A DNA stretch of 64,000 nt from Sphingosinicella terrae (GTDB lineage: Bacteria; Pseudomonadota; Alphaproteobacteria; Sphingomonadales; Sphingomonadaceae): positions 1,054,001 through 1,118,000 of the forward strand of contig NZ_QDFY01000001.1 in NCBI RefSeq assembly GCF_003347635.1, read 5' to 3'. Below, piece after piece: positions 55,490 to 64,000 of the stretch (positions are counted from its first letter, which is position 1; each line of letters opens with the position of its first letter). The position numbers were made by a program, and so were the translations under genes. Under the pieces are notes generated by a model, which saw only the letters and a list, made by a program, of their open reading frames with translations, made no database searches and had not been told where the DNA came from.

Positions 55490-55503
55490 GTAAGCTTGCT
55501 TAC
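55490..55503. promoter_or_regulatory. Perfect inverted repeat upstream of the phosphatase gene
   Basis: GTAAGC-TT-GCTTAC at 55490-55503, 16 bp in front of the phosphatase start and 28 bp after the TetR stop on the same strand. It looks like a compact operator and shares GTAAGC...CTTA with the site before the ferredoxin gene. Confidence 0.5.
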
Positions 55504-55530
55504 CATCCAGCTTCGTCGCTTGGTCGCCGG

Positions 55531-56229
55531 TCAGGTTGGCGGGATTGGGACGTCCTCGGCACGATCAGCCCCGCACCCGTTCAGGAAGAGCTGGACGACG
55601 GCCGCGAGCCTCGAACGGAGTGCAGCGTCGAGCCGCGTCGGCCCGACGCCATGGACGGCGGGACGCAGGAACTGGAAGGCGGCGAGCTGGAGGAACTGCT
55701 CGGCGAGAAGGCTCGGGTCGCCCGGCTTGAGCTCGCCGTTCGCCATGGCATCGGCGAAGAAGGCGGTCATTCGCCGGACGACCTCGAGAGTGCCCTTTTC
55801 ATGCACGCTGCGGGCCATGTTCGGGAATCGGGCCCCTTCCGATGTGACCACCCGCTCGAGCGCGATGACTTCGGGGCGGAACACGATCTCGAGCAGATTC
55901 TCGGCCAGTCGCTCGAGCCGGGTGGCGATCGGCCCCTCGCCCCTTTCGGGCACGAAGCGCGGGGGAATGAACAGCCGCGCGATCTCGATCATCGCCGCCT
56001 CGAACACGGCGGCCTTCGATTCGAAGCGGGTGTAGAAGGTGCCCTTGGAGATGCGCGCGCGCTCGGCGATCAGGTCGATGCTGGTTCCGCCATAGCCGTG
56101 CTTGAGGAAGAGGCTCGTCGCGACGCCGACGATCAGGGCGGCGAGCTTCTCTCCCTCTTCCCGCGTCGGTCGTCCCGCGCCGCGCCGTCGGCGCAAGGCT
56201 CGCCTCGCCTGTTCTATACCGGCCTCCAT
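55531..56229 (-). CDS. TetR/AcrR-family transcriptional regulator
   Basis: A 232-residue regulator. The HTH region is IVGVATSLFLKHGYGGTSIDLIAERARISKGTFYTRFESKAAVFEAAM in residues about 33-80, and the C-terminal ligand domain is of the common TetR_C class (AENLLEIVFRPEVIALERVV). The N-terminal arm is very Arg-rich (RRALRRRRGAGRPTREE), often seen in sphingomonad TetRs. It lies between the phosphatase and the P450 in the same direction. Inverted repeats of TetR-operator size at 54288, 55490 and 59922 are candidate targets. The effector is unknown. Confidence 0.9.
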   Translation of the reverse strand: MEAGIEQARRALRRRRGAGRPTREEGEKLAALIVGVATSLFLKHGYGGTSIDLIAERARISKGTFYTRFESKAAVFEAAMIEIARLFIPPRFVPERGEGPIATRLERLAENLLEIVFRPEVIALERVVTSEGARFPNMARSVHEKGTLEVVRRMTAFFADAMANGELKPGDPSLLAEQFLQLAAFQFLRPAVHGVGPTRLDAALRSRLAAVVQLFLNGCGADRAEDVPIPPT

Positions 56230-56287
56230 CGCGGACCGGCGATAGCGGCAACCCGGGCCGGGCCCAAGTCCCGCCGCCGGGGCAGCT

Positions 56288-57541
56288 TCAGCCAGCCGGG
56301 CGCTTTTTCAGTCGGACCTGCATGCGATCGAGTCCCCGAAAGCTGATGGTCGGCCCGAAGAGGAGCGATTTGTCGACCAGCTCGGCGTCGAACCGGCGCA
56401 GATATTCCGGGAAGAACTCGCCGAGGACCATCTTCGCCAGAAGATGGCCGATGCAATGGTGAAGGCCGGGCGCAAAGACCAGATTCTGAGTCTGTCTGCG
56501 GTCCAGGTCGATCCGGTCCGGCTCCGGGAAGATCGCGGGGTCGCGATTGGCGGCACCCTGGGCCAGGAGGACGAAGTCGCCCGCGCGAAGCTGGTGCCCC
56601 GCCCATTCGAAATCCTCGGCGACGACTCGCGACATCAGGGTCGACATCATCACCTTGCGCTGCAGCTCCATCACCGCATTGGCGACCATGTCCGGGCGCG
56701 CCCTGATCTCGTCCGCCGCGCCGGGCTCACGCGCGAGGGCGGCGACACCGAGCGCGATCGTATTGGCCGTGGTGTCATGGCCGGCGATGAGGGTGATGAC
56801 GCAGATGCCGAACATCTCGTCATTGGAGAGCTGGTCGCCATCCTCCGTGGCCGTGACGAGCGCGGAGAGGAAGTCGCCGCAAGGCGCCTGCCGGCGCTTC
56901 TCATATTCCGGCTCGAACAATTGACGCATCTCGACGAGCGCCCCGTCGATCTCCTCCAGCCGCTCGAGCGGGACGTTGATGTTGCCGACCGAGTTCAACA
57001 GGATCGACCAATGGTGGAGGCGCCCGATAAGCTCGTCCCCGAGCCCGAGAACCTTGAGGATCATCCGCCCCGGGATGAGCCGGGCCACCTCGGCGACGAA
57101 GTCGAATGCTCCGTCGATGCCGGCTGCTCGGTCGAGCGCTTCCTCGACATAGCGCCTGACGTCGGGGCGGAGGGATTCGACGACGGGCCTGCTGAACGCC
57201 TTCTGGACGAGGCGCCTGATCCGCTGGTGCTCCGGATCGTCCATGTTGAGCAGCCAGGCCTTCGGCGCCTCCATCAGATTGGGGAATCGCTCGTAGCGCA
57301 GCGGCTCGGGGATATGACCGACGGCGAGGTGCGGAAGGCGGTTCGCCGACAGCGGGAGCTTGCCGTAGAAGCCGGCGAGGACCTCCTCATGCCCGGTCAC
57401 GATCCAGGCCCGGTTCTGCTCGCTCCAGAAGATCGGCCCCGCAGCCCGCAAGGCGTCGAGCTTCTCGAAGAGGCCGTCGCCCAAAGCCTGCGGATCCAGG
57501 GCGAAGTCCAGCGCGGCGGCGGCTTGGTCGGTCTGGCTCAT
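56288..57541 (-). CDS. Cytochrome P450
   Basis: A 417-residue soluble bacterial P450 from the ATG at 57541; the open frame continues upstream, but that part is not P450-like and overlaps the receptor end. The I-helix oxygen-activation motif is AGHDTT (253-258), ExxR is Glu292-Arg295 (ELQR), and the heme-Cys loop is FAPGLHHCIGH with Cys363. It has MDDPEHQRIRRLVQKAFS in the C-helix region, typical of class I enzymes using a ferredoxin and reductase. Neither a dedicated [2Fe-2S] ferredoxin of the putidaredoxin type nor a reductase is present. It starts 17 bp from the end of the TonB receptor, so co-transcription with it is likely. The substrate is a hydrophobic compound, otherwise unknown. Confidence 0.93.
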   Translation of the reverse strand: MSQTDQAAAALDFALDPQALGDGLFEKLDALRAAGPIFWSEQNRAWIVTGHEEVLAGFYGKLPLSANRLPHLAVGHIPEPLRYERFPNLMEAPKAWLLNMDDPEHQRIRRLVQKAFSRPVVESLRPDVRRYVEEALDRAAGIDGAFDFVAEVARLIPGRMILKVLGLGDELIGRLHHWSILLNSVGNINVPLERLEEIDGALVEMRQLFEPEYEKRRQAPCGDFLSALVTATEDGDQLSNDEMFGICVITLIAGHDTTANTIALGVAALAREPGAADEIRARPDMVANAVMELQRKVMMSTLMSRVVAEDFEWAGHQLRAGDFVLLAQGAANRDPAIFPEPDRIDLDRRQTQNLVFAPGLHHCIGHLLAKMVLGEFFPEYLRRFDAELVDKSLLFGPTISFRGLDRMQVRLKKRPAG

Positions 57542-57557
57542 CGGCCCACGCCCCGCC

Positions 57558-59831
57558 TCAAAACCGCACCGAGGCGGTGACGCCGTACATCCGCGGCTCG
57601 CCATCCTGGACCACGATCGCGGTCGGAACGACGAGCAGCGAGTTCGAATAATAGGAGTTGGTGAGGTTACGGACGAAGGCAGTCACGGTGAAGCGATCGC
57701 CGGGGAAGGTATAGCCGAGAGTCGCATTAACCAAGTGGTAGGAGGACTGCCGAAAGCGATTGGTGGGCTCCCAGAAATAGCCGTCATTATAATACCAGTT
57801 GGCGGTCGCATTGATGCTGCCGCCATTGGCCAGCGGATATCGGAAATCGGCACCGGCGGAGAAGGTCCATTCGGGCGTCCGCTGGAGGCGATTGCCGCTG
57901 ACGTCCACCGAAGCCGGAGTGTTTGCCGGGAATGTGGGGCTGGCCGGATTCGGCGGCAGGAAGGTCGCGGCGTCCGGGAAGCTCACATATTCCCCATGTT
58001 CCCAGGCGGCCGAGGCGTTCAGGGTCAGATGGCGGCTGACCCGCGCCGTCAGCGTGGCGTCGATGCCATAGGCCTCGACTTCCGCCGCATTCTGCAGCGT
58101 CGTCGCACCGCCCGCGGCGAGATCGATCCGCTGAACCTGGATGTCCTTGAAGCTGTAGAAATAGGCGGCGAGGTTGAGCCGGATGCGTCCGCCGGCAAAT
58201 TCGTTCTTGGCGCCGATCTCGAAGGCATCCAGGGTCTCGGGATCAACGGGGCCCGGCGTCGCCGGCGAGGCGACGTTGTAGGCGCCCGACTTGAAGCCGG
58301 AGCTGTATGTTCCGTAGAGCAGGGTCTCGCCGATCCGGTAATCGAGCGTGATCTTCGGCGTGAACCGGCTCCAGCCGATCGTGTCCCGCGGATAGGTCGT
58401 TCGGGTGCCCGGCAGTTCCACCAGATCGGCGCCGGTCAGATAGCTGAAAGCGTCGAACCGTTTCTCGTCCCGGGTGAAGCGGCCGCCGAGCGTGAGCCGG
58501 AAATCGTCGCTGAGGAAGCCCAGCGGCATCGTTGCCTGTCCGAACGCCGCGTAGGAGCTCAGATGGACGACGCTGTTGTTGAACGCGGCGACGATCGGGG
58601 GCGGCAGGAAGATGCTACCCGGCGAGATGGTAGCCTGGGGTTCGAAGGCGGAGCGCTCATTGTAGTAATAGAGACCGAGAATCCAGCTGATCCGGCTCCC
58701 GCTCGGCGAGAGCAGCTGGAGCTCCTGGCTGAAGGCGCGGCTCGAAATCGGATTCGCGTAGGAATTGAGGACCGGCGCCGACGTGCCGTCGAGGTCGTTG
58801 ATGCTGAGTCCGCCGTCGAGGTCGCGATATCCGCTGAGGCTGACGAACTGGGCCCAGCCGAAGTCGACATCGGCACGGAGCATGGCCGAGATCTGCTGCG
58901 GCTCGAAGATCTGAGGATAATCCGAGTCGATCGTCCGGCGTCGGATGATGACCGGCGCGCCGAGTAGATAAGCCAGCGCGTCAGGCTGGATATTGCGGAA
59001 CGCCGCCTCCTCGAAGCCGCGCGAACGCTGATATTCGAAGCTGCCGGTGAGCGTGAAGTTCGAGGCGGGGTTCCAGACGCCGCGGACGCGAACGCCGTAA
59101 GAGGTCTGATGATCCGGCTCGCCGACGATGTTTGGGTTGATCTTGGTCAGGTAGGTGTCGCGGCGGCTGAAGGCACCGTAGATGCCGAGCGCGAGCGTGT
59201 CGGTGACGCCACCCGACACGAAACCCGAAATCTGGGTGAGATCGTAATTGCCGTAGGTGGCGGTGAGCCGTCCCTCGAGCTCCTGACGCGGCGTCAGCGT
59301 GTAGACGTTGACCGCGCCGCCGACCGCATTGCGCCCGTAGAGCGTGCCCTGGGGCCCCTGCAGCACCTCGATCCGGTCGACGCCGAGCAGGCCCTGAAGC
59401 ACCGCCGTCGTGTTGGCGACGAAGACGCCGTCGACATAGGTCGCGACGCTCGGATCCGCGTTCGGGGCGGTGATGTCGGAGCCGATCCCACGCAGGAATG
59501 GCTGAGCGAAGGAAGAGGCCTGGTTGTAGACGAGGGTAGGAACGGCGAACTGGATGTCGCGGGTGGTCTCGATGCCATTGGCCTCGAGCGCACCGCCGCC
59601 GACGGAAGCGACCGAGATCGGCACGTCCTGCAGATTCTCCGCCCGGCGCTGTGCCGTAACGACGATGTCGGCGAGGCCCTGATCGTCCTGGGAGACCGCT
59701 CCGCTTTCTGCTTCCACCGCGCCGGACTCGACCGCCGAATCGATCGTCTGCGCCGGCGCAGCGACGCTCCACAAGCAAGCCGCCGTGGCGATCGCCAGAC
59801 CGGACGCACTCCGCAGGTCACTGATCTTCAT
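57558..59831 (-). CDS. TonB-dependent outer-membrane receptor
   Basis: A 757-residue receptor. The ATG at 59831 has GGGGAGAGG upstream. The signal peptide is MKISDLRSASGLAIATAACLWSVAAPAQ, the TonB box is LADIVVTAQRR, and the plug contains FLRGIGSD and EVLQGPQGTLYGRNAVGGAVNV. The C-terminus MYGVTASVRF is typical. It heads a probable operon with the P450 and is divergent from the aldehyde dehydrogenase across 170 bp that contain an inverted repeat. Sequence blocks resemble those of the receptor at 50666-53014, so the two may be distant duplicates handling related compounds. Confidence 0.93.
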   Translation of the reverse strand: MKISDLRSASGLAIATAACLWSVAAPAQTIDSAVESGAVEAESGAVSQDDQGLADIVVTAQRRAENLQDVPISVASVGGGALEANGIETTRDIQFAVPTLVYNQASSFAQPFLRGIGSDITAPNADPSVATYVDGVFVANTTAVLQGLLGVDRIEVLQGPQGTLYGRNAVGGAVNVYTLTPRQELEGRLTATYGNYDLTQISGFVSGGVTDTLALGIYGAFSRRDTYLTKINPNIVGEPDHQTSYGVRVRGVWNPASNFTLTGSFEYQRSRGFEEAAFRNIQPDALAYLLGAPVIIRRRTIDSDYPQIFEPQQISAMLRADVDFGWAQFVSLSGYRDLDGGLSINDLDGTSAPVLNSYANPISSRAFSQELQLLSPSGSRISWILGLYYYNERSAFEPQATISPGSIFLPPPIVAAFNNSVVHLSSYAAFGQATMPLGFLSDDFRLTLGGRFTRDEKRFDAFSYLTGADLVELPGTRTTYPRDTIGWSRFTPKITLDYRIGETLLYGTYSSGFKSGAYNVASPATPGPVDPETLDAFEIGAKNEFAGGRIRLNLAAYFYSFKDIQVQRIDLAAGGATTLQNAAEVEAYGIDATLTARVSRHLTLNASAAWEHGEYVSFPDAATFLPPNPASPTFPANTPASVDVSGNRLQRTPEWTFSAGADFRYPLANGGSINATANWYYNDGYFWEPTNRFRQSSYHLVNATLGYTFPGDRFTVTAFVRNLTNSYYSNSLLVVPTAIVVQDGEPRMYGVTASVRF

Positions 59832-59921
59832 CGATTCCTCTCCCCGTCAACCGCTTGGCCCGCCCGAAATTTCAGTGCGGAAGCGAAAAGTTCAGCGTCC
59901 TGATCGTATGCTGACGTAACA

Positions 59922-59953
59922 GTTGCGTATCCGACGAAATAATCGTACGCAAC
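59922..59953. promoter_or_regulatory. Inverted repeat in the divergent receptor-ALDH promoter
   Basis: GTTGCGTA (59922-59929) and TACGCAAC (59946-59953) are exact complements with a 16-base spacer, located midway between the receptor (starts 59831, minus) and ALDH (starts 60002, plus). A position like this could control both genes. The spacing is wide for one dimer, so two operators or cooperative binding are possible. Confidence 0.5.
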
Positions 59954-60001
59954 AGTTTAATTAACGACCGGCGAACGCCGACGTCCGGGAGAGGCGAGAC
60001 G

Positions 60002-61459
60002 ATGAGCGAACAAGCAGGCATGAGCGGAAGGGCGGAGCGACAGCCGACTGAAGAGACGGACATTCCGGTCTACGATCCGGCCACCGGCGAGCGGATCGCA
60101 CAGGTCCGCTCGGGCGGCGAAGCCGAGATCGATGAGGCCGTCGGCGCGGCCCGGGGGAGCTTCAACTCGGCGGTCTGGCGCGGGCTCCCGGCTTCCGTCC
60201 GCGCGCGGACCCTGTGGCGCGCGGCGGATCTCATCGAGGACAAGGCCGAGGCGCTGATCGCGCTCGAATCGCGCAACAACGGCATGCCGCGGACCCTGGC
60301 CGAGTTCACCATCCGCAACGGGGCCGAGACCTTTCGCTACCATGCCGGCTGGGTGACGAAGATCCACGGCCAGACCAGCGGGATCGTCACTGAAGGGGCA
60401 ATCGGCGGCGGCCGGGCGGAATATCATGCGTATACGCGGCGGGAGCCGATCGGCGTCGCCGGATTGATCACGCCGTGGAACGTGCCGATCGCCATGGCCT
60501 GCGCGAAACTTGCGCCCGCTCTCGCCGCCGGGTGCAGCGCCGTCATCAAGCCAGCCGAGGAAACGCCCCTGACCACGATGGAGCTTGGGACGATCCTGGT
60601 GGAAGCGGGCATTCCCGAAGGGGTGGTCAACGTCGTCACCGGTCGCGGCGAGCGCGCCGGCGCGGCGCTGGCCGCACATCCCAACGTCGACAAGATCGGT
60701 TTCACCGGATCGACCGAGGTCGGCAAGCAGATCGTCAAGGCAGCCGCCGGGAATCTCAAGAAAGTGACGCTCGAGCTCGGCGGCAAATCGCCGGTGATCG
60801 TGTTCGACGACGCCGATCTGGCCGCCGCGGTCCCCGGCGCGGCAATTGGGATCTTCGCCAATTCGGGCCAGGCCTGCATCGCCGGTTCGAGACTGTTCGT
60901 CCACCGGAAAGTCTTTGAGCCAGTCGTGGAAGGGCTCGCCGCGATCGCGAAGTCGCTGCGCCTCGGCAGCGGGCTCGACTCCGGCACGGATCTCGGACCA
61001 CTGATCAGCCCGCGCCAGACCGAGCGGGTGATCGGCTTCATCGAGGAGGGACGCAGCGCGGGCGTGGAAGTGGTGACCGGTGGCCGGCGCCTCGACCGAC
61101 CGGGCAATTTCGTCGAGCCGACTGTGCTCACCGGCGTCACCACCGACATGCGCCTCTACCGGGAGGAAATATTCGGGCCCGTCCTCGCCGTCATCCCCTT
61201 CGACGAGGAAGAGGAAGCGCTCGCCGCCGCCAATGACAGCAGCTACGGGCTGGCGGCCGCCGTCTGGACCCGGGACATCGGCCGCGCCCATCGCCTCGCG
61301 GCCGAGCTGCAGGCGGGAACAGTCTGGCTGAACTGCCAGCTGGCCAACGATCTCGGCATGCCGTTCGGCGGCTACAAGCAGTCGGGATGGGGGCGCGAGA
61401 ATGGCTGGGACGGCATCGAGGCCTATCTCCAGACCAAGTCCGTCTTCGCGCAGATCTGA
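60002..61459 (+). CDS. NAD(P)-dependent aldehyde dehydrogenase
   Basis: A 485-residue ALDH. The catalytic Cys292 is in FANSGQACIAGS, the general base Glu258 in TLELGGKSP, and Asn160 in TPWNVP; the Rossmann-loop FTGSTEVG is also present. All catalytic residues are intact and length is normal. It oxidises an aldehyde to a carboxylate. Together with the zinc alcohol dehydrogenase encoded 14 bp later it forms an alcohol-to-acid pair, the kind used for benzylic or other primary alcohols produced by a P450 or Rieske oxygenase. The substrate is not determined by sequence. Divergent from the TonB receptor, with a shared inverted repeat. Confidence 0.93.
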   Translation: MSEQAGMSGRAERQPTEETDIPVYDPATGERIAQVRSGGEAEIDEAVGAARGSFNSAVWRGLPASVRARTLWRAADLIEDKAEALIALESRNNGMPRTLAEFTIRNGAETFRYHAGWVTKIHGQTSGIVTEGAIGGGRAEYHAYTRREPIGVAGLITPWNVPIAMACAKLAPALAAGCSAVIKPAEETPLTTMELGTILVEAGIPEGVVNVVTGRGERAGAALAAHPNVDKIGFTGSTEVGKQIVKAAAGNLKKVTLELGGKSPVIVFDDADLAAAVPGAAIGIFANSGQACIAGSRLFVHRKVFEPVVEGLAAIAKSLRLGSGLDSGTDLGPLISPRQTERVIGFIEEGRSAGVEVVTGGRRLDRPGNFVEPTVLTGVTTDMRLYREEIFGPVLAVIPFDEEEEALAAANDSSYGLAAAVWTRDIGRAHRLAAELQAGTVWLNCQLANDLGMPFGGYKQSGWGRENGWDGIEAYLQTKSVFAQI

Positions 61460-61473
61460 AGAAGGGAAGAGCC

Positions 61474-62562
61474 ATGAAGATCAACGCCGCCATTGCGCGG
61501 GAGCCCCACGGCGCGTTCGTCATCGAGCCTGCCGAGCTGGACACGCCGCGCGAGGACGAAATCGTGGTGCGCCTGGTCGCCACCGGCATTTGCCACACCG
61601 ATCTCGCGATCGTCGATCAGCTCCTGCCGCTGCCGCTGCCGATGGTGCTGGGGCATGAAGGCGCCGGCATCGTCGAACAGGTCGGCGATGCGGTGACTGC
61701 GCTGGTCCCGGGCGACCCGGTCGTCCTCACGTTCATGAGCTGCGCCCATTGCGGCAGCTGCCTGGACCATCATCCGGCCTATTGCACAGACTATCCGGCG
61801 CTCAACTTCGCCGGCACCCGCCTCGATGGCACCCCACTTGTCACCGACGCATCCGGTGCGCCGGTTGGCGCCGCGTTCTTCGGCCAGTCCTCCTTCGCCA
61901 GCCACGCCATCGCCAAGGCCCGCAACGCGGTGAAGCTGGACTCCGCGGGGTCGCTGGAGCTGTACGGCCCGCTCGGCTGCGGCCTGTCGACCGGCGCCGG
62001 CACGATCTTCAACGTGCTGAAACCAGCGCCGCACACTGTGCTCGCCATCTTCGGGGCCGGGGCGCTCGGCATGGCCGCCATCCTCGCCGCCCGAAGCCTC
62101 GGCGTGGAGCGGATCGTCGCCGTCGACCGGGTCGCGGCGCGGCTCGAGCTGGCGCGCGAGCTCGGCGCTTCCGACGTCATCGACACCGGCCGGGAGGATC
62201 TCGCCGAGGGAATGGCCGCGATCGGCGGTATCGACCAGGCGGTCGATACCTCGGGCGCCGCGACCCTGATCGAGGCTGCCGTCGCCGCGCTCAGGCCGGG
62301 AGGCACCTGTGCCCTGCTCGGAGCGGGATCGGACAGAGAAATCCGCGTCGACATCCTGCCCTTCATCAACGGCAAGGTGCTGCGCGGAGTTGTCCATGGC
62401 GACTGCGACCCTGCGATCCTGATCCCGCGGCTGGTCGAGATGCACCGGCGAGGCGCGTTCCCAATCGAGAAGCTGGTCGCCTTCTATCCGCTGGAGCGGA
62501 TCAACGAAGCGGTGGCCGACAGCCTCTCCGGAAAGACGGTGAAACCCATCATCCGCTTCTGA
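61474..62562 (+). CDS. Zinc-dependent alcohol dehydrogenase (aryl/benzyl-alcohol dehydrogenase-like)
   Basis: A 362-residue medium-chain dehydrogenase from the ATG at 61474 (AGGGAAGA upstream). Catalytic zinc ligands are Cys40 (TGICHTD) and His61-Glu62 (LGHEGAG), with a third in the later LYGPLGCG region. Structural zinc Cys are 90, 93, 96 and 104 (CAHCGSCLDHHPAYC). The nucleotide fold has AIFGAGALGM followed by an acidic residue (VAVDRV), which favours NAD+. The 362-368 residue size and the FAGTRLDGT and FFGQSSFASHA blocks match the XylB-type benzyl-alcohol dehydrogenase group. It probably feeds the adjacent aldehyde dehydrogenase. Confidence 0.92.
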   Translation: MKINAAIAREPHGAFVIEPAELDTPREDEIVVRLVATGICHTDLAIVDQLLPLPLPMVLGHEGAGIVEQVGDAVTALVPGDPVVLTFMSCAHCGSCLDHHPAYCTDYPALNFAGTRLDGTPLVTDASGAPVGAAFFGQSSFASHAIAKARNAVKLDSAGSLELYGPLGCGLSTGAGTIFNVLKPAPHTVLAIFGAGALGMAAILAARSLGVERIVAVDRVAARLELARELGASDVIDTGREDLAEGMAAIGGIDQAVDTSGAATLIEAAVAALRPGGTCALLGAGSDREIRVDILPFINGKVLRGVVHGDCDPAILIPRLVEMHRRGAFPIEKLVAFYPLERINEAVADSLSGKTVKPIIRF

Positions 62563-62623
62563 CCCATCGTTGCCGCCGCCCCGGAGACGCCGGCGATCGG
62601 TCTTGGCGCCCAGTCGAATCGGA

Positions 62624-63985
62624 TCAGGCTGGCGGATCCCGAGCGACTCGGGCCAAGTCCGCGGCGAGGTCGCGCAGCTGCTTGGGGAACGTATTGTAGC
62701 CGATGCTGGCGATGCGGAGATCCTGATCGCCGCCGCTTTCGAACAGCTTGCGCGCACCGCCGGTGAGGATCGACAGGTGCAGCGTGCGCCACACCGTGAA
62801 GAAATTCATCCGCGCGTCCGGAATCGGTCTTCCGCCAGCCGCGACATACGCCTCCATGAACTCGGTCCAGGGAAGGATCCGCTCGACCAGATATTTGCAG
62901 TAGGTCAGATCCTCGGCCGGATCGCCGGCGTGGGCGAATTCCCAGTCGAGCAAGGCGGTCAGGCGATCGCCTTCGCCGAGCGTGTTGTGGAGACCCGCAT
63001 CGCCGTGCACGAGCGCCCGCTCATCGCCAATGGCATCGAGCTGTCCTCGCAGCCAGGCGAAGGCGCTGTCCATGAGCGGAGTCGGGACAACGTTCCTGCG
63101 ATAGCGGTCATAGAAGGAGTCGAGCATCGCCCGGACCGGATGCGCCTCCCGGCCCCAAGTCAGCGTGTCGGCGAGGCCGGCGGCCTCGATGTCCAGCGCA
63201 TGAAGCCGCCCCAGAGCGGCGGCGAAGGCCCGGACGAATGCCGGCGACGCGTCGCTCTCGAACAAGGTGCCCATGGCCCGGCCGGGCACGCGGGCGAAGG
63301 CGATGAAGCTGCCGCCGACCGGGCCAGTGTCGGTTTCCAGCCATAGTGGCTCGGGGACGGGCAGCCCGGCGTCGAAAGCCGCCCGCACCACCGGGTATTC
63401 GTAGGTGACCGAAGTGCCGGTGACGCTCGCTTCGAAGTCCTTGCGCACGACGATCTCGCGCGCGCCTTTGGCCGAGGCGATGTCGATCAGGATCGTGCCC
63501 TTGGATCGCCCGCCGGGAACCGGGACGATGCGGCCTGCGGCTATCTCCGGATCGTCGGGAAAGCGGCCGCGCAAATAAGCGGTGAAAGCTTGCGGGTCGA
63601 CGCTCAGCTCGCCCGCCGATCGCTTCTGCGAGGCCGGCGCCTTGGCGGCCGCGACGATGGCCGATTCCAGTGCCCCCCGACGCTCCTGCTCGGCCGCCGA
63701 AACCGCCGCAATGACACCGTCCGACCATTCGCCACCGGCCTCGCCCAGCCGCGCGGCCAGCTCCTCCGGCGTGAGCGCCTCGCCGATCACGGGCTCGAGG
63801 GAAGCGAGGAGGCTGTCCTCGTCAAACCCCGTTTCCGCCTCGACCGCAAGCCGCGCGAGCAGCATGTCCATCAGCTCGGCGCGGAAGCGTGCCTGAGGCG
63901 ACTGCAGGTCGAGCTTGAGATCATCGCGCAGCGCCGCCAGCAGCGCGCGGAGCTTGGCGGCGAGAAGGGGTGCGGGCGCGGCCAT
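62624..63985 (-). CDS. APH-fold phosphotransferase family protein, second copy
   Basis: A 453-residue protein with the same layout as the one at 48394-49626: a long helical N-terminal extension (about 130 residues), then a kinase core. The catalytic loop is LVHGDAGLHNTLGEGD, in which HGDxxxxN is intact, and the metal-binding motif is LLDWEFAHAGDPAEDLTY. A KGTILIDIAS/IVVRKDF strand may supply the nucleotide-binding Lys. The ATG at 63985 overlaps a TGA of an upstream minus-strand frame whose last codons (…GRPV) are at the right edge. It is convergent with the alcohol dehydrogenase. Likely a small-molecule kinase of the catabolic pathway rather than a resistance enzyme; the substrate is unknown. 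Confidence 0.88.
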   Translation of the reverse strand: MAAPAPLLAAKLRALLAALRDDLKLDLQSPQARFRAELMDMLLARLAVEAETGFDEDSLLASLEPVIGEALTPEELAARLGEAGGEWSDGVIAAVSAAEQERRGALESAIVAAAKAPASQKRSAGELSVDPQAFTAYLRGRFPDDPEIAAGRIVPVPGGRSKGTILIDIASAKGAREIVVRKDFEASVTGTSVTYEYPVVRAAFDAGLPVPEPLWLETDTGPVGGSFIAFARVPGRAMGTLFESDASPAFVRAFAAALGRLHALDIEAAGLADTLTWGREAHPVRAMLDSFYDRYRRNVVPTPLMDSAFAWLRGQLDAIGDERALVHGDAGLHNTLGEGDRLTALLDWEFAHAGDPAEDLTYCKYLVERILPWTEFMEAYVAAGGRPIPDARMNFFTVWRTLHLSILTGGARKLFESGGDQDLRIASIGYNTFPKQLRDLAADLARVARDPPA

Positions 63986-64000
63986 CAGACCGGCCGCCCG

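Noticed and set aside
63985-64000. C-terminal end of a further minus-strand gene at the right edge
   Set aside because: Only four codons and a TGA overlapping the kinase ATG are visible; too short to annotate.
1-64000. CRISPR arrays, tRNA or rRNA genes, complete IS elements
   Set aside because: No regularly spaced repeats, cloverleaf-like segments or transposase motifs were noticed on reading either strand.

Overview
The window looks like a catabolic island from an alphaproteobacterium, most likely a sphingomonad. The basis is GC-rich sequence, five TonB-dependent receptors in 64 kb with the (D/E)IVVTAQRR-type plug starts common in Sphingomonadales, and a trb conjugation cluster ending in a DUF2274 gene. 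No RNA gene, CRISPR array or complete insertion sequence was recognised.

Layout. (1) 1-4657: the N-terminal part of an SCP2-type thiolase, two tandem VOC paralogues (one with a Tat-like signal) and a TonB receptor, all on the minus strand. (2) 5205-15569: a quinate/shikimate module. It holds a two-domain 3-dehydroshikimate dehydratase (QuiC type), a TetR regulator, a shikimate/quinate dehydrogenase, an MFS carrier, a type II dehydroquinase, a second TonB receptor, an exported alpha/beta hydrolase and a small VOC protein. Together these can take quinate or shikimate to protocatechuate; the receptor and esterase suggest that the natural substrate may be a quinate ester. (3) 15827-28160: a long minus-strand series of cupin, TonB receptor, enolase-superfamily dehydratase, TauD-type dioxygenase, a complete peptide-type ABC importer and an HpcH/HpaI aldolase, with a divergent IclR regulator. 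This reads as import, oxidation, dehydration and aldol cleavage of an unknown compound. (4) 28292-33927: IclR, a hydroxyacid dehydrogenase/enolase-superfamily pair, LysR, a second TauD enzyme and an orphan CoA-transferase A subunit. Two matching candidate LysR boxes lie in front of LysR and in front of TauD.

(5) 33939-43620: a compact trbBCDEJLFGI type IV secretion operon plus DUF2274 and HTH genes. It has no TraG coupling protein, relaxase or integrase in view. It abuts the CoA-transferase exactly where its B subunit should begin. (6) 44175-63985: a second large catabolic region with a CarAa-like Rieske oxygenase, two SDRs (one lacking the catalytic Tyr), an MFS carrier, two APH-fold kinases, an AttH/CrtC-like protein, two TonB receptors, an MDR reductase, a Rieske ferredoxin, a phosphatase, a TetR regulator, a cytochrome P450, and an aldehyde/alcohol dehydrogenase pair. 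The substrate is not evident.

Annotated starts were chosen from ribosome-binding sites, signal peptides and overlaps, and several differ from the longest open frame. No alignment or database search was run. Family names come from motifs read directly and from recalled family sequences.
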